DNA from: Symbiodinium natans
Taxonomy: Eukaryota; Sar; Dinophyceae; Suessiales; Symbiodiniaceae
Assembly: GCA_905221605.1 (NCBI GenBank)
Contig: CAJNDS010002435.1
Coordinates: 650,777-714,776 of the forward strand
Length of the DNA: 64,000 bases
Direction: 5' to 3'
This document shows, in pieces, positions 21,314-32,800 of the stretch. The stretch's first letter is position 1; the number at the start of each line of letters is the position of its first letter. The position numbers and the translations under genes were made by a program. The notes under the pieces are model-generated. The model searched no databases. It was not told where the DNA came from and saw nothing but the letters and a program-made list of their open reading frames with translations.

Positions 21314-21579
21314 TGCAAGCACATACTAACAAAGCGTATTTGAATCTTTGTTTGAGCATCTTATTTGCATTCTTTCTTTTTAACGAGGATCAAGGTGGAT
21401 GTTCGAAGTAAGCTGATTGGTTTGTTGGTTGGCTGTCGTTCGATACATCGCATGTTAGTGTAAGATTCTTGCAGCAGGGGTCTGGGTTCGCTTTTGACAT
21501 AGTCTCCCAGCATCTCTATGTACCATGAAAGCAGCAGAGCGCAATGCCATGCCCCGCGGGCACTTCATGGATGTTCCTG

Positions 21580-21994
21580 GCCCTCAGGAAACTTTGGCCG
21601 CCGTGGCGACAAGCGAGAGCAGCAGCTGGTTTTCCGCAACGATGCAACTTGGTGGAATCAGTGGAATCCCCGCTCCAAGACCCTAAGTAAGTTGAAGGGA
21701 TGTGAAGGGATTGAGGGGTTGCTGCCAGGTCCTGGAGTTTTCGTAAGAGTTCTTCATGCGCAGAGGAGTTTGTTCAGCATGGGGCGGACCACATCATGGT
21801 GGAACTTCGAACGGCAGGGGGCCCAAGGACGGACAGAGGGTTCGCGCCTCGAGGTAGGGTACGTGCTGGTAGCGGTTTGGGCAGGCGTGTCATGCGTTCG
21901 CGCAAAGAGCTGGGCCGTTGAGCTCACCCTTCTCCACTCACAGGCCGGCTATGTCGAGATCAACGGTCTACACGACGCCGGTGATACGAAGGAT
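21580..21994 (+). CDS. Three exon-like segments of an unidentified repeated-domain gene
   Basis: Segment about 21582-21685, after GCCCTCAG, contains NFGRRGDKREQQLVFRND and ATWWNQWNPRSK. Segment 21762-21864, after CGCAGAG|G, contains EFVQHGADHIMVELRTAGG and ends at a GT donor. Segment 21948-21994, after CTCACAG|G, reads AGYVEINGLHDAGDTK and ends at a GA donor (AAG|GATTTG). The order and + strand fit one gene. Similar modules occur at 19482 and 20174. I do not recognise the domain. Between 22000 and 24760 I see only weak candidates, such as VKFTKSPEKAAAPLLLVEFR at about 24078. Confidence 0.4.
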
Positions 21995-24762
21995 TTGCAA
22001 TGCTCTGCAAAGCCTGAGTACATGCGGGGAGCTATGGAGGGTTTGTCCTGGAGGTAGCACGTTGTACAGCCAATGTATGGCGCGCATGTAAGGTATCAAA
22101 CAAAAATGTGTGCTGTAAGCAAAAGGAGCACTTGATCGGCTTCCTCGTCAAAAAGCCGCCAAGCTTGAGAGCCAGACGAAGGGATGCTTAGTGGTTAGGG
22201 TTTTCAAGATAGCTTCGGGATCGGGACCCCCTGATCAAAGCGCACGTCGGTTACCGCAACCATGTGAACAGGATACAGGGTTTGTTTTTGATCCTGGTGC
22301 GCTTCCAGGGAGGCAAGGGACATGCACATCCAACATGGGTGTTTCGCAGATCTGATGTCATAAGTCTAAAAGAGCAGCAGGGAATTTGCCGACATGACAG
22401 CATCATCTAGAGTCTAGAACATCTAGAATCTAGAGCGGGTCTTTGCACTCCTGGGTGAGGGGTATGCTGAGGTGGGAGTGCGAGGAATACAAACCGTATC
22501 TTTGGGAAAGCAGCGAGAAGTTCTGCGACTTGAAGTACACGTGCCGAAGCTGCAATGCCAGCATTCTGGGGTTCTGGGACAGGATCGTTTTGCTCACCGC
22601 CTCGAATGACCCTGCCAGTTGACCCTGGAAGGGTCCGTGATGGCACTTTGAGTATTCCCGATCCCTAGCCAAGTGTTGGACCCTGACTTACAATGACTCA
22701 TGCCATAAGTAAACATACTATGAAGAAGCACAAAATATAGCACATACTCTTCAACAACGAGCCCTCCTTGCAGGCTCAGTAGGGCTTGCGGGCTCAGTAG
22801 GGTGCCGGGTCTGGTTTGGGACCCCCGAATGCCCTCAACCCTCACAGTGCCCTCGGCAATCCAAACCCTCGTTTGGATCATTTTGATGCCCTGTCATCGC
22901 GTGATTGCAGCACTTCCCAAAGGGATGCCGGGTTCGCAGGAAGGGTCTGAGCCCAAGCCAATACGGGGACCAGATGTGCAGCAATAGTTGGGTTGCAGTG
23001 CACCGTCAACTTACTTCAAAAGACCCCGTGCCCCCAAACGACGACAGACTCCACCCATCAGCAAGTGCAACTGCTGAAACGGGCACCCCTTTGCGTGGAG
23101 ACTTGCAACTTCACTCCAGCTATAAGGGGGACCATGTATTCGGGGGACCCTCGCCCCCAATGCCGGTGTGAGAGCCGAATTCCTTTGGGGGCTTGTGTCA
23201 AAGCCAGAGGCCGGAAAGCCGGAGGTTCCACCGCCGCACTCGTTTCGCCGCCAATGCTCACCCGTCTTGTACTTGGAGCCAAGGTGCCCCTACAAGTTCT
23301 TCCACAGTCCGGGCTTGGCCACAAAGTTGGGAAAGAGGAGCACAGGGGATGTGCCAGAGCGGATGTGGGGGCTCCTAGTTACTAGTTAGGCCGTGGGCAT
23401 CTTTCAGAAGAGACCTGCCAGTCCCACCCGCAGCATCAGCAAGACCATCCTGTTTCGAGGAAAGGTTAGGAGCAACCGTCATAGCATGTCGTCTCTTGGC
23501 TTGAAGCCGAAGGGGTGCAGGATTCAGACACGGCTGCTCTGCCACCTCTTCTCTGACAAAAAAACCCAACAGAGGACCCTCGAACTCGCCAACTTCCTGG
23601 CGAAGCATGGCTGGGTGTCTCTTTCGCAAGCCAGTCGCAAGCCAGCTGGAGTTGAAGGAACCATGACTTAGCAGAATTTGCTGAACGTGATGGGATGATT
23701 CGCGTCTATTTCCTTCTCAAGTTGATCTCTCTGCCCCCAGGCTACCATGTTGGTTGTGTCTTGTTGTCCCGTTAGTCCAGCTGGAAAGCGTGCCTTTTTG
23801 CCCAGGCACTGCTGCTCTGCAATGGTGGAAGCCTCGCGCTGGATGCGGAAGTCGTACGAGAGCAGCAGGCGGGTTCTCGGGAGAAGGAGGGGCGTTCGCT
23901 CGCCGTCAACTCCAGGGCACTGAACAGGGTTCAATTCGTCCGAATTCCTCACGGGTCTGCTGCGGTCTCGGGATACCCGACTGGGAGGTGGTAGGTCAAT
24001 CGAGAAGGGAACTCATGAGGAAGCACGATCAGCTCCCGTCCTCTTGAACTTTTCCGCGACTTGTGCTGCGCAACAGGTGAAGTTCACGAAGTCCCCGGAG
24101 AAGGCAGCTGCGCCCTTGCTTCTTGTGGAGTTCCGGACGGAGCCCACGGCAGAGGATCACAAACCACCACTCTGGGAAAGCTACGTGGAAGCTGGGCTGC
24201 GTTCAGACTGTTTGGCGAGGCCAGGGCTGTGCAGTCTTAGCCCCGAACTCAGGTCCCAACACTTGAAGCCCGAGAGTCTAAACCGGACAGTCAGAACATG
24301 AAGTCCGCGAAAGGCTCGCACTGCGCGTTCTGATCTCACGGAGCGTGTGAGCCAGAGCTCGTGACGCGCTTACTTTACGTCACGTACGTCGCATCTTGAT
24401 GCTTCTGACCAACAGGAAGCTGCGGACTGAACGTGCATGAAGCCGCGCGCGCGTGCCTGCCGGTAGAATTCCTTTTGCCACTTCGAGCCCCAAGGCACAT
24501 GTTGCTTCCAGATAGCACATGGTCGTTCGAAGACAAGTCTCTCTCCAGAACCACAACCTTCGAAGAAAAGGTTCTCGTCAAGCCTCAAGAAGGGCCATAG
24601 GCTGTATCCAGTAATGTAGGACACAAGCTTGCGTCGATCTGTGAGTCAAGGCGAATGTTGCAGCGCTCCAATCGCTTTTCGATTCCCCGTGCAGGGCTGC
24701 GCTAAGTCGAAACTCGAGAGCCGCACCGGAATGCCCCAAAGCCTGCTCAGCTGTAGCCTTAA

Positions 24763-26139
24763 ATGTTGGGCTCCCATGCAAGCCTCCTGCCTGGAATGAA
24801 GGAGATTGTCGGGACGGACGCAAACGGAGTGTATGCCAAGCTAGACGCTTTCATCACCGACTTTCTAGACGGTCGGGAGTTGACTGGATACGAGAAACGG
24901 GATCATTGCGACAAGCTGTACAAGTTGAGCATGATGACCCAGCCTTTTCAGCTTCACGAGGCAAAGCTTGGAGAGAAACAGCGGGATGGCTTCATGAACG
25001 GCGAGAGCAATATTGGTCAGTGGACGATGCGACTATGTGACTACATGGTTGATCACGTTGGCGAGTGGGATTTGATCGTATGCAACAGCGACAATGCAAG
25101 CGGGTTTAACAGCGTCACCGCGCGCGAGATGCAGATGGTGTTCCGGCACCGGCCCGGAGGGCGTGCGGTGTTCATGGCTGCCGGCCACGTGGAGCCTTTG
25201 GGGAGGCCACCCTTGGAGCCCCCGCCTTACTGGACGGAGGAGGCGTGCGTTGCTGGGACTCTCGGCCAGAAGCTGGTCCCTGGCTCGCCGGATGAGTTGG
25301 CATGGATGCAGGAGATCTTGGACAAGACCTTCAAGAACAAGGTCACCCGTGATCGCAAGGATGGCCAGCCCCTGGCGGACCGCTACAAGGCCGTGCAGTG
25401 CATCCGCAGCGAGCACCCGGGCCTGTGGGACCGCTTCGCGGAGCGCCGCCGGGTGGTCTCCGAGAGCTGCAAGACGCCGGGCGCCCTGGAATCCTTCACC
25501 ACGCCCAAGACGACGGACGCCTGCCCGGGCTTGGCGCAGCGCTGCACGCACGTGTCCGTGGGGAACCCGGCCAACCAGGCCTATCTCCTGCACGGCACGA
25601 ACCCGACCTCCGCCGTGGCCATCTTGAATTCCTCCTTCACGGTCAACCTTGCGGGCAAGAGCGCAGGCGGCTCCCGACCTCCACCGTCACCCCAACATCC
25701 TTCCGAATCTCCCCTTCCTTCCTTCCTTTCTGCCTTCGTTTCTGCCTTCCTTTTTCTGCCTTCCTGTCTTCCGCCGATTTTCCTGCTGCTTCCCCCCCCC
25801 ACCCCTTGAGGCACGATGTTTGGGCCCGGCGTCTACCTGGCGGAGAGCTCCACGAAAGCCGATGAGTACGCTCGTGACGACGTGGGCGGCGAGTACGACG
25901 GCCTCTACGCTGTGCTGGTGTGCCGCGCGCTCCTCGGCCGGTCCTATGTCACCGAGCAGGCCGGCGATTTCAGCGACAGGGTCTTGAGCGGCGAGTTCGA
26001 GCACGTGCTCGGCGACCGGGAGAAGGCAGTCGGCACCTTCCGTGAGTTCATCTTCTTCCACGAGGCTTCCATCTACCCCGAGTATGCCGTCTTCTACCGC
26101 CGCGAGAAGGACGGCCAGATCCTGCCTCCCCCACCACGC
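24763..26139 (+). CDS. PARP-type ADP-ribosyltransferase catalytic region
   Basis: Transfers ADP-ribose from NAD+ to a target. An open exon (continuous from 24763; true 5' edge unknown) ends at 25666 with a GC donor, and the frame resumes at 25811 (intron 25667-25810, 144 nt, pyrimidine-rich, ending TTGAG|G). Splicing restores the PARP signature: YLLHGTN (His codon 25591-25593), AGKSAG then TMFGPGVYLAES..DEYA (Tyr in GVYLAES), and IYPEYAVFYRR with the catalytic Glu at 26080-26082. All three of the H-Y-E triad are present, so it should be an active PARP fold. About 200 residues before it (GREL, DHCDKLYKL...) are not recognised. A GT donor follows QILPPPPR at 26139, so more exons are likely; the region to 27670 shows none I can name. 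Confidence 0.8.
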
Positions 26140-27671
26140 GTGGAAGCGCCGGCCATGGAACGAATGGAAAGACTAAGAATGCAAGGGATGGAGGCGGGAA
26201 GCTGCTTGATTGAAGGTGCCCACCTAGACCTATGCAGGACATCATGTTCTGAAGCCAAGCTGAAAACATTGGTTCAAACGGCAGCACCGCTTATGAGCTG
26301 ATCCGTGCAGGCCCGACCACCACACGCACCGGAAGGAGACGATTCAGCTTCCACACCCGTCTGAGGGACACCTTGCAGAAATGCTCTGCTCGGTGGCATG
26401 GTGAAGAGTGCTGCCCATGACCCCAGGGCCAGAATCGATAGTTGCCGCAAGTTGCAGATGCCTTGGAATGGCAACTGTTGTCTTGGGCCACCCTGCACAA
26501 GCATGAAGTCGATAAGTTGACTTGGGCTTGTGTTTGTTTGATTCAGCTAACGAGTACTAGGATGCTGGGCCGGAGAGTTCTGGATGGCAACTCACAATGA
26601 CCGCGAACTACCGAAAACCACCGAGACATGACATAAGACTGAGAACTGTCCTTGCCGGTGTGCATCCAACAAGCCCTGCGCCGCGCGCAGCTGGGATACC
26701 TGCTGCAGGTGCGGCTCGCTTGGCAAGCTTGGCCGATACTGGCAGAGTCAGTTTGCGCCATCGTGGAACACCTTTAATGTGAGACCTGCCCCAGGAGACC
26801 ATGGCCCCTGTCTTTGCAGTCTATACTAGTCTATACATGGTTGTGGGATTGTGTGTGTCCTCTTTCAGCCATCCTAAACGCAAAGGCAACTCCTGGGCAT
26901 AGGACTGCCGGATGTAGTAGACGCCATGTGGGATGGCATTCGGCCCGTGCAAAAGTCTTCAGGCTCTTCGGCTCAGGGGGTCCAAGAGTTCTTGCGCATG
27001 CTGGCGAGGGAGTGCAGAGGGGTAGGCCGGGAGGGTCGCCTATGAAGCTTGGGAGTTGGCCTATGAAGCTTGGGAGTTGCTGAGTCAAGGGAAGCTCAAA
27101 CAACCTGCAGCTCAAAAGGCGCGTTCAGGTTTTGCAAGGGCCCTGCCTGTCAACCCTTCATCAGAAGCCTTCCTCAGGCCAAGGCTCCCGACCCTTAATC
27201 GGCAAGGGCTTTGTGCTTGCCGTGGCTTCGCGGCTCAGAAACCCAAGCTCTTTGGAAGCCCTGACTTGGTAGCTGCTTGGCATGGAGGTGACATCGGGGG
27301 GGGATGTAGGTTCCATCGCTTCGAGCCTCTTCGAGCATGCGGCCTGGGGCCTGGGGCTCAAGATGATTTAAGAATGCTTTAAGATGCCTGCGGACCAGAG
27401 CACAGCGGCTGGAGAGCATCGTGAGAGCATCCAAGACAGAGCCCGAGAGGGGTCCTTGGCCGACATGCTTGACACGGCCGCAGCTCATGGTTTCGAGCGC
27501 TGAACAGTTCCCGCTCAGGACATGAGGGTCTGTCGCCAGAGAGGCCCTCGAACCTCGAAGTCTGCACTCAGCGCCCGCAACCCTGGAGCACTTTGTTCTT
27601 GAAACCCGACTCCGAAGAGCCACCCCGAAAACCCAAATCCCCAAGGGCCCCTGACATCTTGCCCTCCCTGC

Positions 27672-27777
27672 GATGGGCCTCTTGAGCCTCTTCTCCACCG
27701 CGGCAGCCTGGGTCTTCGTGGCCTTGACGCTGTTGGTGCCGCAGCTCGGCTGGACCAGGACTTCAATCTTCCAGGTG
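27672..27777 (+). CDS. Candidate exon with N-terminal signal anchor
   Basis: An ATG at 27672 opens LLSLFSTAAAWVFVALTLL and VPQLGWTRTSIFQ, ending at a GT donor (CAG|GTGCGG). One hydrophobic segment at the extreme N-terminus suits an ER signal anchor. It is the right position and strand to be a first exon of the ALG2 gene, an ER-membrane enzyme, but no exon between here and 29822 connects them securely. The reverse strand is also open across it, so confidence is low. Confidence 0.25.
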
Positions 27778-27779
27778 CG

Positions 27780-29124
27780 GGTCTTGAGGGTGAATGAGAA
27801 AACATAATGCAAATCACTCGATTACTTTAAAGCCGCTGGCGCCTGGCGCACAGAGGCTATTAGGGCATTGTCTAGGGTGGGGATCCAAACTGGGATGCAA
27901 AAAGAGATTCGTGATTGAAGGCTCATTATCGCTACGAGGTCAGAACCTGGCAGTCCTGTTGGCCGAAAGCTAGCTTTTTGCATAGCGTATTCCTTTGAGG
28001 ACGTTGCGATGCTAGCGGTTTCTTACCACGTGAGTGCAGCGTTGGGACGTGTTCGGCATTTCCCTGAAGAACCTTTTGATGGAATGATTCCGGAACGAAC
28101 ACAAACAACAAGCGACAGCGGGAGCAATCGCTCATCGTCATTTGCTTGCATGACGTTGTTTGGGGCGTTACTGCCACCAACATTTCTCAGATGAAACCGC
28201 TCAGACATACTCAGACTGAAGTCCACATTTGCACCGCAGCACAATGCAAGACTCTGGCTGGTGATACTCGTCAAGTCAAGTTGATGAGCTGATTGCAGAA
28301 AGCAAATCCCGCCCTCCTCTTGCAATATCTTGCAAATGGAGTCCAATGTCGAGATGTAGTTGACTTCCCACATGCTTGCGCTTCCGCGCCCAATTGGTGA
28401 TGTGCCTGATGGGGATGCAAGACTCCGGCGTTGCCCAGAGCGTTTCTGAGTTGCAACCTCCGCTGCAGCGGTTTCTTTTGATTGCTCTCAGAGTTACAGT
28501 GAAGTCTTTCCTGTGACCGCCCCCGCTTCACAGGTCGATTCGTGAGGATCTAGTGCCCTAATCTGCATGACATTTCGCACGGCAAGAGCGGTACAATGCT
28601 GAGTGTGCGGGAGAAGTGTGGAGGGGGGGGCAATATTAGGGTGAGAGGCCGGGGGGAATCAGGGGTCTCACAGGAACCTTTGACCTTTGACGCCTCAAGG
28701 CCGAGGCCAACTCGAGTTCAATCCTCAAGTTAAAGTCAAGTTTCGGTGTCTTCCGTGCACGCTGTAGCACCAAACAAAAAGGCCAGCGCTCATCGTCCTC
28801 GTGCTCGGCTTGATCCTCCCGCGTCAAGCACCCCCACAGCGCACGGCGCCCGGGGCAAGTGGGGTGGGTAGGAGGAGTTGGTTAGGTTTTTTTTTTCACG
28901 TGTATGAACCACCTTTAAACAAACACAGGTGCAGGTGGTCATCGCCCGTCGGGCAGGGGACCGGAACGGTGGGTTCCCTTGCCGTGCCCGGGAAAACGTA
29001 CCTGCATTTGCTTGAATATGTTGGCACACAAAATCACCATCCCACCGGCTTGACAATAGGCACCTGCCGGTAGGCAATGCTTCTCGAAGCTTCTCAACGT
29101 AGTTATGTCAAACTCTCTGTGTGT

Positions 29125-29211
<87 letters not shown>

Positions 29212-29821
29212 TTTGTGTGGGAGTGTGTGAGTGTGTGTGTGTGTGTGTTGCTGTTTATGCGCCTGGGCTTGAGTTCGGCCAGTTTTCCGTAGGAGAATGG
29301 ATTTGACCATGGGTCCAGTCGGAATTCTGCCGGCAAGCCATCGCCATCTGAGCATGTCAGACTCGCGGGCCAAAGACTCACGCAGCTCGGAGACCGGGCG
29401 TTACCCTGAAGTCCGTGCTTTTGGGTCAACTTGACTATTCCAAGGGGCCAGGATGGGAGTGAGACACTGATGCCTTTGTGTGCCTGGTGATTTTTGTAAC
29501 AGAGCTTTAGAAGGATCGCTCGATTGCATTGCGCCGAGCTGCGTTGCAAACTTATAAAAGTGGAGACTAGGGCCTTGTATGATTGCAGAGCTGGCCAGTT
29601 GGAGTTTGGGTTTCGGGTTGAAGATGCACAGCGAGATCCCACCGCGGAACCGTTGCAGATAACCCCAGAAGACCTCAAGACCTATCTCGGAAGCGGAGCC
29701 AAGGCGCCCAAGGCAAGCGCGGCAGAGTTGCGCTGGGGAGCCCAGAAGAATCTCCCTTCAAAGCTGGGGCCTCCAGCCAACCCTCCTTCGGCTCTGAAGC
29801 CTTCAAAAACTCCAACTCCAG
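27780..29821. other. Unique sequence with (GT)n microsatellite
   Basis: Bases 29119-29248 are an almost pure GT array of about 60 units. The rest is unique sequence without an identified gene. A 20-bp duplication (TATGAAGCTTGGGAGTTG) lies farther upstream at about 27041-27078. Confidence 0.6.
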
Positions 29822-32800
29822 GTTCGTGCACCCGGACCTGGGGATAGGTGGCGCCGAGTGGGGTTCCCAGCCAGGCACTGCGAGGCTTTCGGGCTTAGGG
29901 CTGATGAGGGAGTGAGGGGGGGTCTTCTTTCGCCTTCGTGCCCTCTCAGGCGCTTGGTTGTGGATGCTGCCGTGGCCTTGCAGAATGCTGGCCACGAGGC
30001 TCCGGAGTCCGAAAGACAAAGGGCGCGCCCTGAACACCGTTTCTTAATGACTGCATGCAGGTCTGGCATGTGAGTGTCGCGTTACCCCCTGCACCCAATA
30101 ACCTTTGAAGCATGCAGGCCATGCTCTTAAGCACCAGTGTGGACGATGCCTAACCCGTGCACACTTGTTTTTTTTGCATTTCTCTTTGCTCCAGGTGACC
30201 ATCTTCACAGCCAGGCCAGTTTCGCTGCTTCCAGTTTCCAGGGTTTCGTGATGCTCCGGGGTACACTTGGCTTCTGCAGCTTTCCGTGGGCAGGGCCGCG
30301 GGGCGGTGGGGCCGTAGCGCCGTAGGGCAACGGGGGTCATGAGCTTTGAGTTGCCAGCCCCGTGCGTCAAGTTTTCGGGCTTCACCGCAACAGGCATGAG
30401 ACCGGCCACTGCTTCGAGGAGACGAGGCCTTCGGGTGGGGCGCCAGGGGTGACAGAAACTGTGCCCTCCGAGCTGTGGGGAGTGAGAACAACCAGAGTCG
30501 GCTAGGACCATGACTGTCAGACAGCGACCAGGAATGGTACTCTTCGAGTGCAGGTAAAGGGCAACTTCCTCCCGAGGACTCGAGATGCAAGGCCTTTGGA
30601 TCGGCAGGGTCGAAGCACTTTAAACGAAGCCTGCTCTCGTTTTCAGGCCATCGCCCCCTGGAATCCTGGAATGGTTTCTGCAAGAGCCGCATCAGCAAGC
30701 CTTGCAGGAGAGTTCTGGGGCGCTTCTATGCGGCGTGTGCCTACCTTCGTATGCCCCGAGCTCATCTGACGTGGCTAGTTGACCTCTAGCATGACCTAGC
30801 TGTGCCAATATTCTCGTGTTTCCAAGCCTTTCGCTCAGGGCTCAAGTTGAGAGCAGCATCTTAGGATACTTTCAGGGCTGCGCCGATCCATCACGTCTAC
30901 TTGCTTCTATGCAACTGTTATCCTTGTGACTGCACATTTCCAGTTCTTAGTCCTGAATCCATCCGCGGCATCAGTTCCAGTATGTTGTGTGGATCTCTCT
31001 GTTGGTATTTTTGTTTGTGGCCATCTTCAATGAAGGGCGTCGGTGCGTGTGCTGCCAGTCGAGCCCAGGTGTTGGGTGTCGGGAGTCATCGTCCTGCTGT
31101 CCCTTCGCGTCCCGTTCCACGCCGCCTGGCTATTCGAGTGGTATTCTGGCTCGTAGTTGTATGTTGTAGGCCTTGTAGGCTAAGCCTTGCAGGTCTGTGT
31201 CTACTGAATGTGAGGACGGAGGTGTGGGTTTCTGTCCCCTACCGCGTCTGTGAGGAAGGGGCATGCAGGAGGATGCAGGAGAGTGATGCCACAAAGCAAA
31301 GTTCGAGAACCCTGAAATTCCTGACGGAAGCCTTCCGCTTCCAGGTAATCATCGTGGATCAGGCCCACGGCGTTTTCTGCAAGCTTCCAACGGAGCGTTT
31401 CAGAGTCTCATGCTCGTAGAGTGTCAAAATTGCAAGTGCACTGCGGTTTCGGTTGTTGAATAACTTCTTGATGTTGTTGACCTGGCAGCTCAAGCCTGGA
31501 TGCAAAGATGTGGTTGAAGGGTGACAGGCTGGACCATCTTGCCTCGTGTCCATGGAAGGTTTCAATATGCCTGCCAATTCTGCGGCTGGCCAGACCACGC
31601 GCCATCCTTTTCTACTGTCACTATCCAGCTGCTTGTCGACAACTACGCAGTCGACCTGCGAAAGAACCCCCCGAACATCTTTTGCGTGGGTCTGCTTGTC
31701 GGGCATGTTTGGGGTTCAGGTCCACCATGGTCAAATGGGAACCCAAACCAAGGATTACCTTCTGACCACGAAAAGCTCTGCTCGGGCCCTGTGAAGAGCA
31801 TGGCCAGGGCTTTGATTTAGTTTACGGCCTGTATCATATTTGCTAAATTGCAAACCGATAATATTGGTAGCGTTATCTAAAAGATGTTTTTAGCGTCAGT
31901 TCTTGGTACATGAACCTGTAGTGATACTTTGAGTATCATCAGATTTCTCTTTCACAACATTTTTTGTCATTTCCATTCTCACGCTTGAAGTAGATCCCTG
32001 GGAGCGTAGATCGGTTAGGCAGCAGGCAGAAAGAGCCAGAGATTTGCTAGAAGGCGGCCGGTTTCGGACGGTCGAGCTTCCCGGAGATGTTGAAGGTGCC
32101 CGAATTTGCCCTACAACGATCCAAGCTTCTAGTTCCTTGTACTTGTCACACAGGCGCCGTATAGGATGCTGTCAGAACAGTTGCAGAAACTGTCAGAAGA
32201 AGAGCCTTGCCTTCAAACTCGCAGCAATTGCGATGCCAGAATCCAAGCGCATGTAACCTGAAGCCAAACATGAGCTCCAGGTCCTGAAGTCTCTCTACCG
32301 AGCACCACTGGACTTTCTGGAGGAGCCGAGACCTCCCCGAAAGGGTTGAGAGGCTTTTTGGAGAGGAACCACTACCTTCACTCCCTTTGCTGACACCTTG
32401 CTGGCAGGAGGTCACCACAGGCCGCCTGCGTTTGAGCCCAGAGGTTGCCATAGGCTGAAAAGCAAGAGAACCCAGTAGGGCTGAACCAATCCCGTTGTGC
32501 GCATGGATGATTCACGTCAGACCTGCGGCGAGGTTTCCGGCTGTTCTGTAGCATCGCCATCACCTGGGTGGTAAACGACGATTCCTCATGTCCAGGGGGT
32601 TAAGGGCAGACATGCGCTCACATCGGGCAATCCGAAACCTCCCCCCAAAAAGAGGCTTGGCGGACCAGATCTTTGTCAACTCGCGCTTCACTGCCGGGGT
32701 CTTCGCCGGCGCTTTCCCACTACTGTCCAGCGCCCAGCTGTACGAAGCAAGGCCCGAAGCGGGATCACGAGTTTGGCATTCTGTTTCCAAAGTTTTACGA

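Noticed and set aside
25033-25593. 186-codon minus-strand frame opposite the PARP exon
   Set aside because: GC-rich antisense shadow; the + strand carries the conserved PARP residues.
28939-29678. Minus-strand frames rich in His-Thr and plus-strand frames rich in Cys-Val
   Set aside because: Translation of a GT microsatellite.
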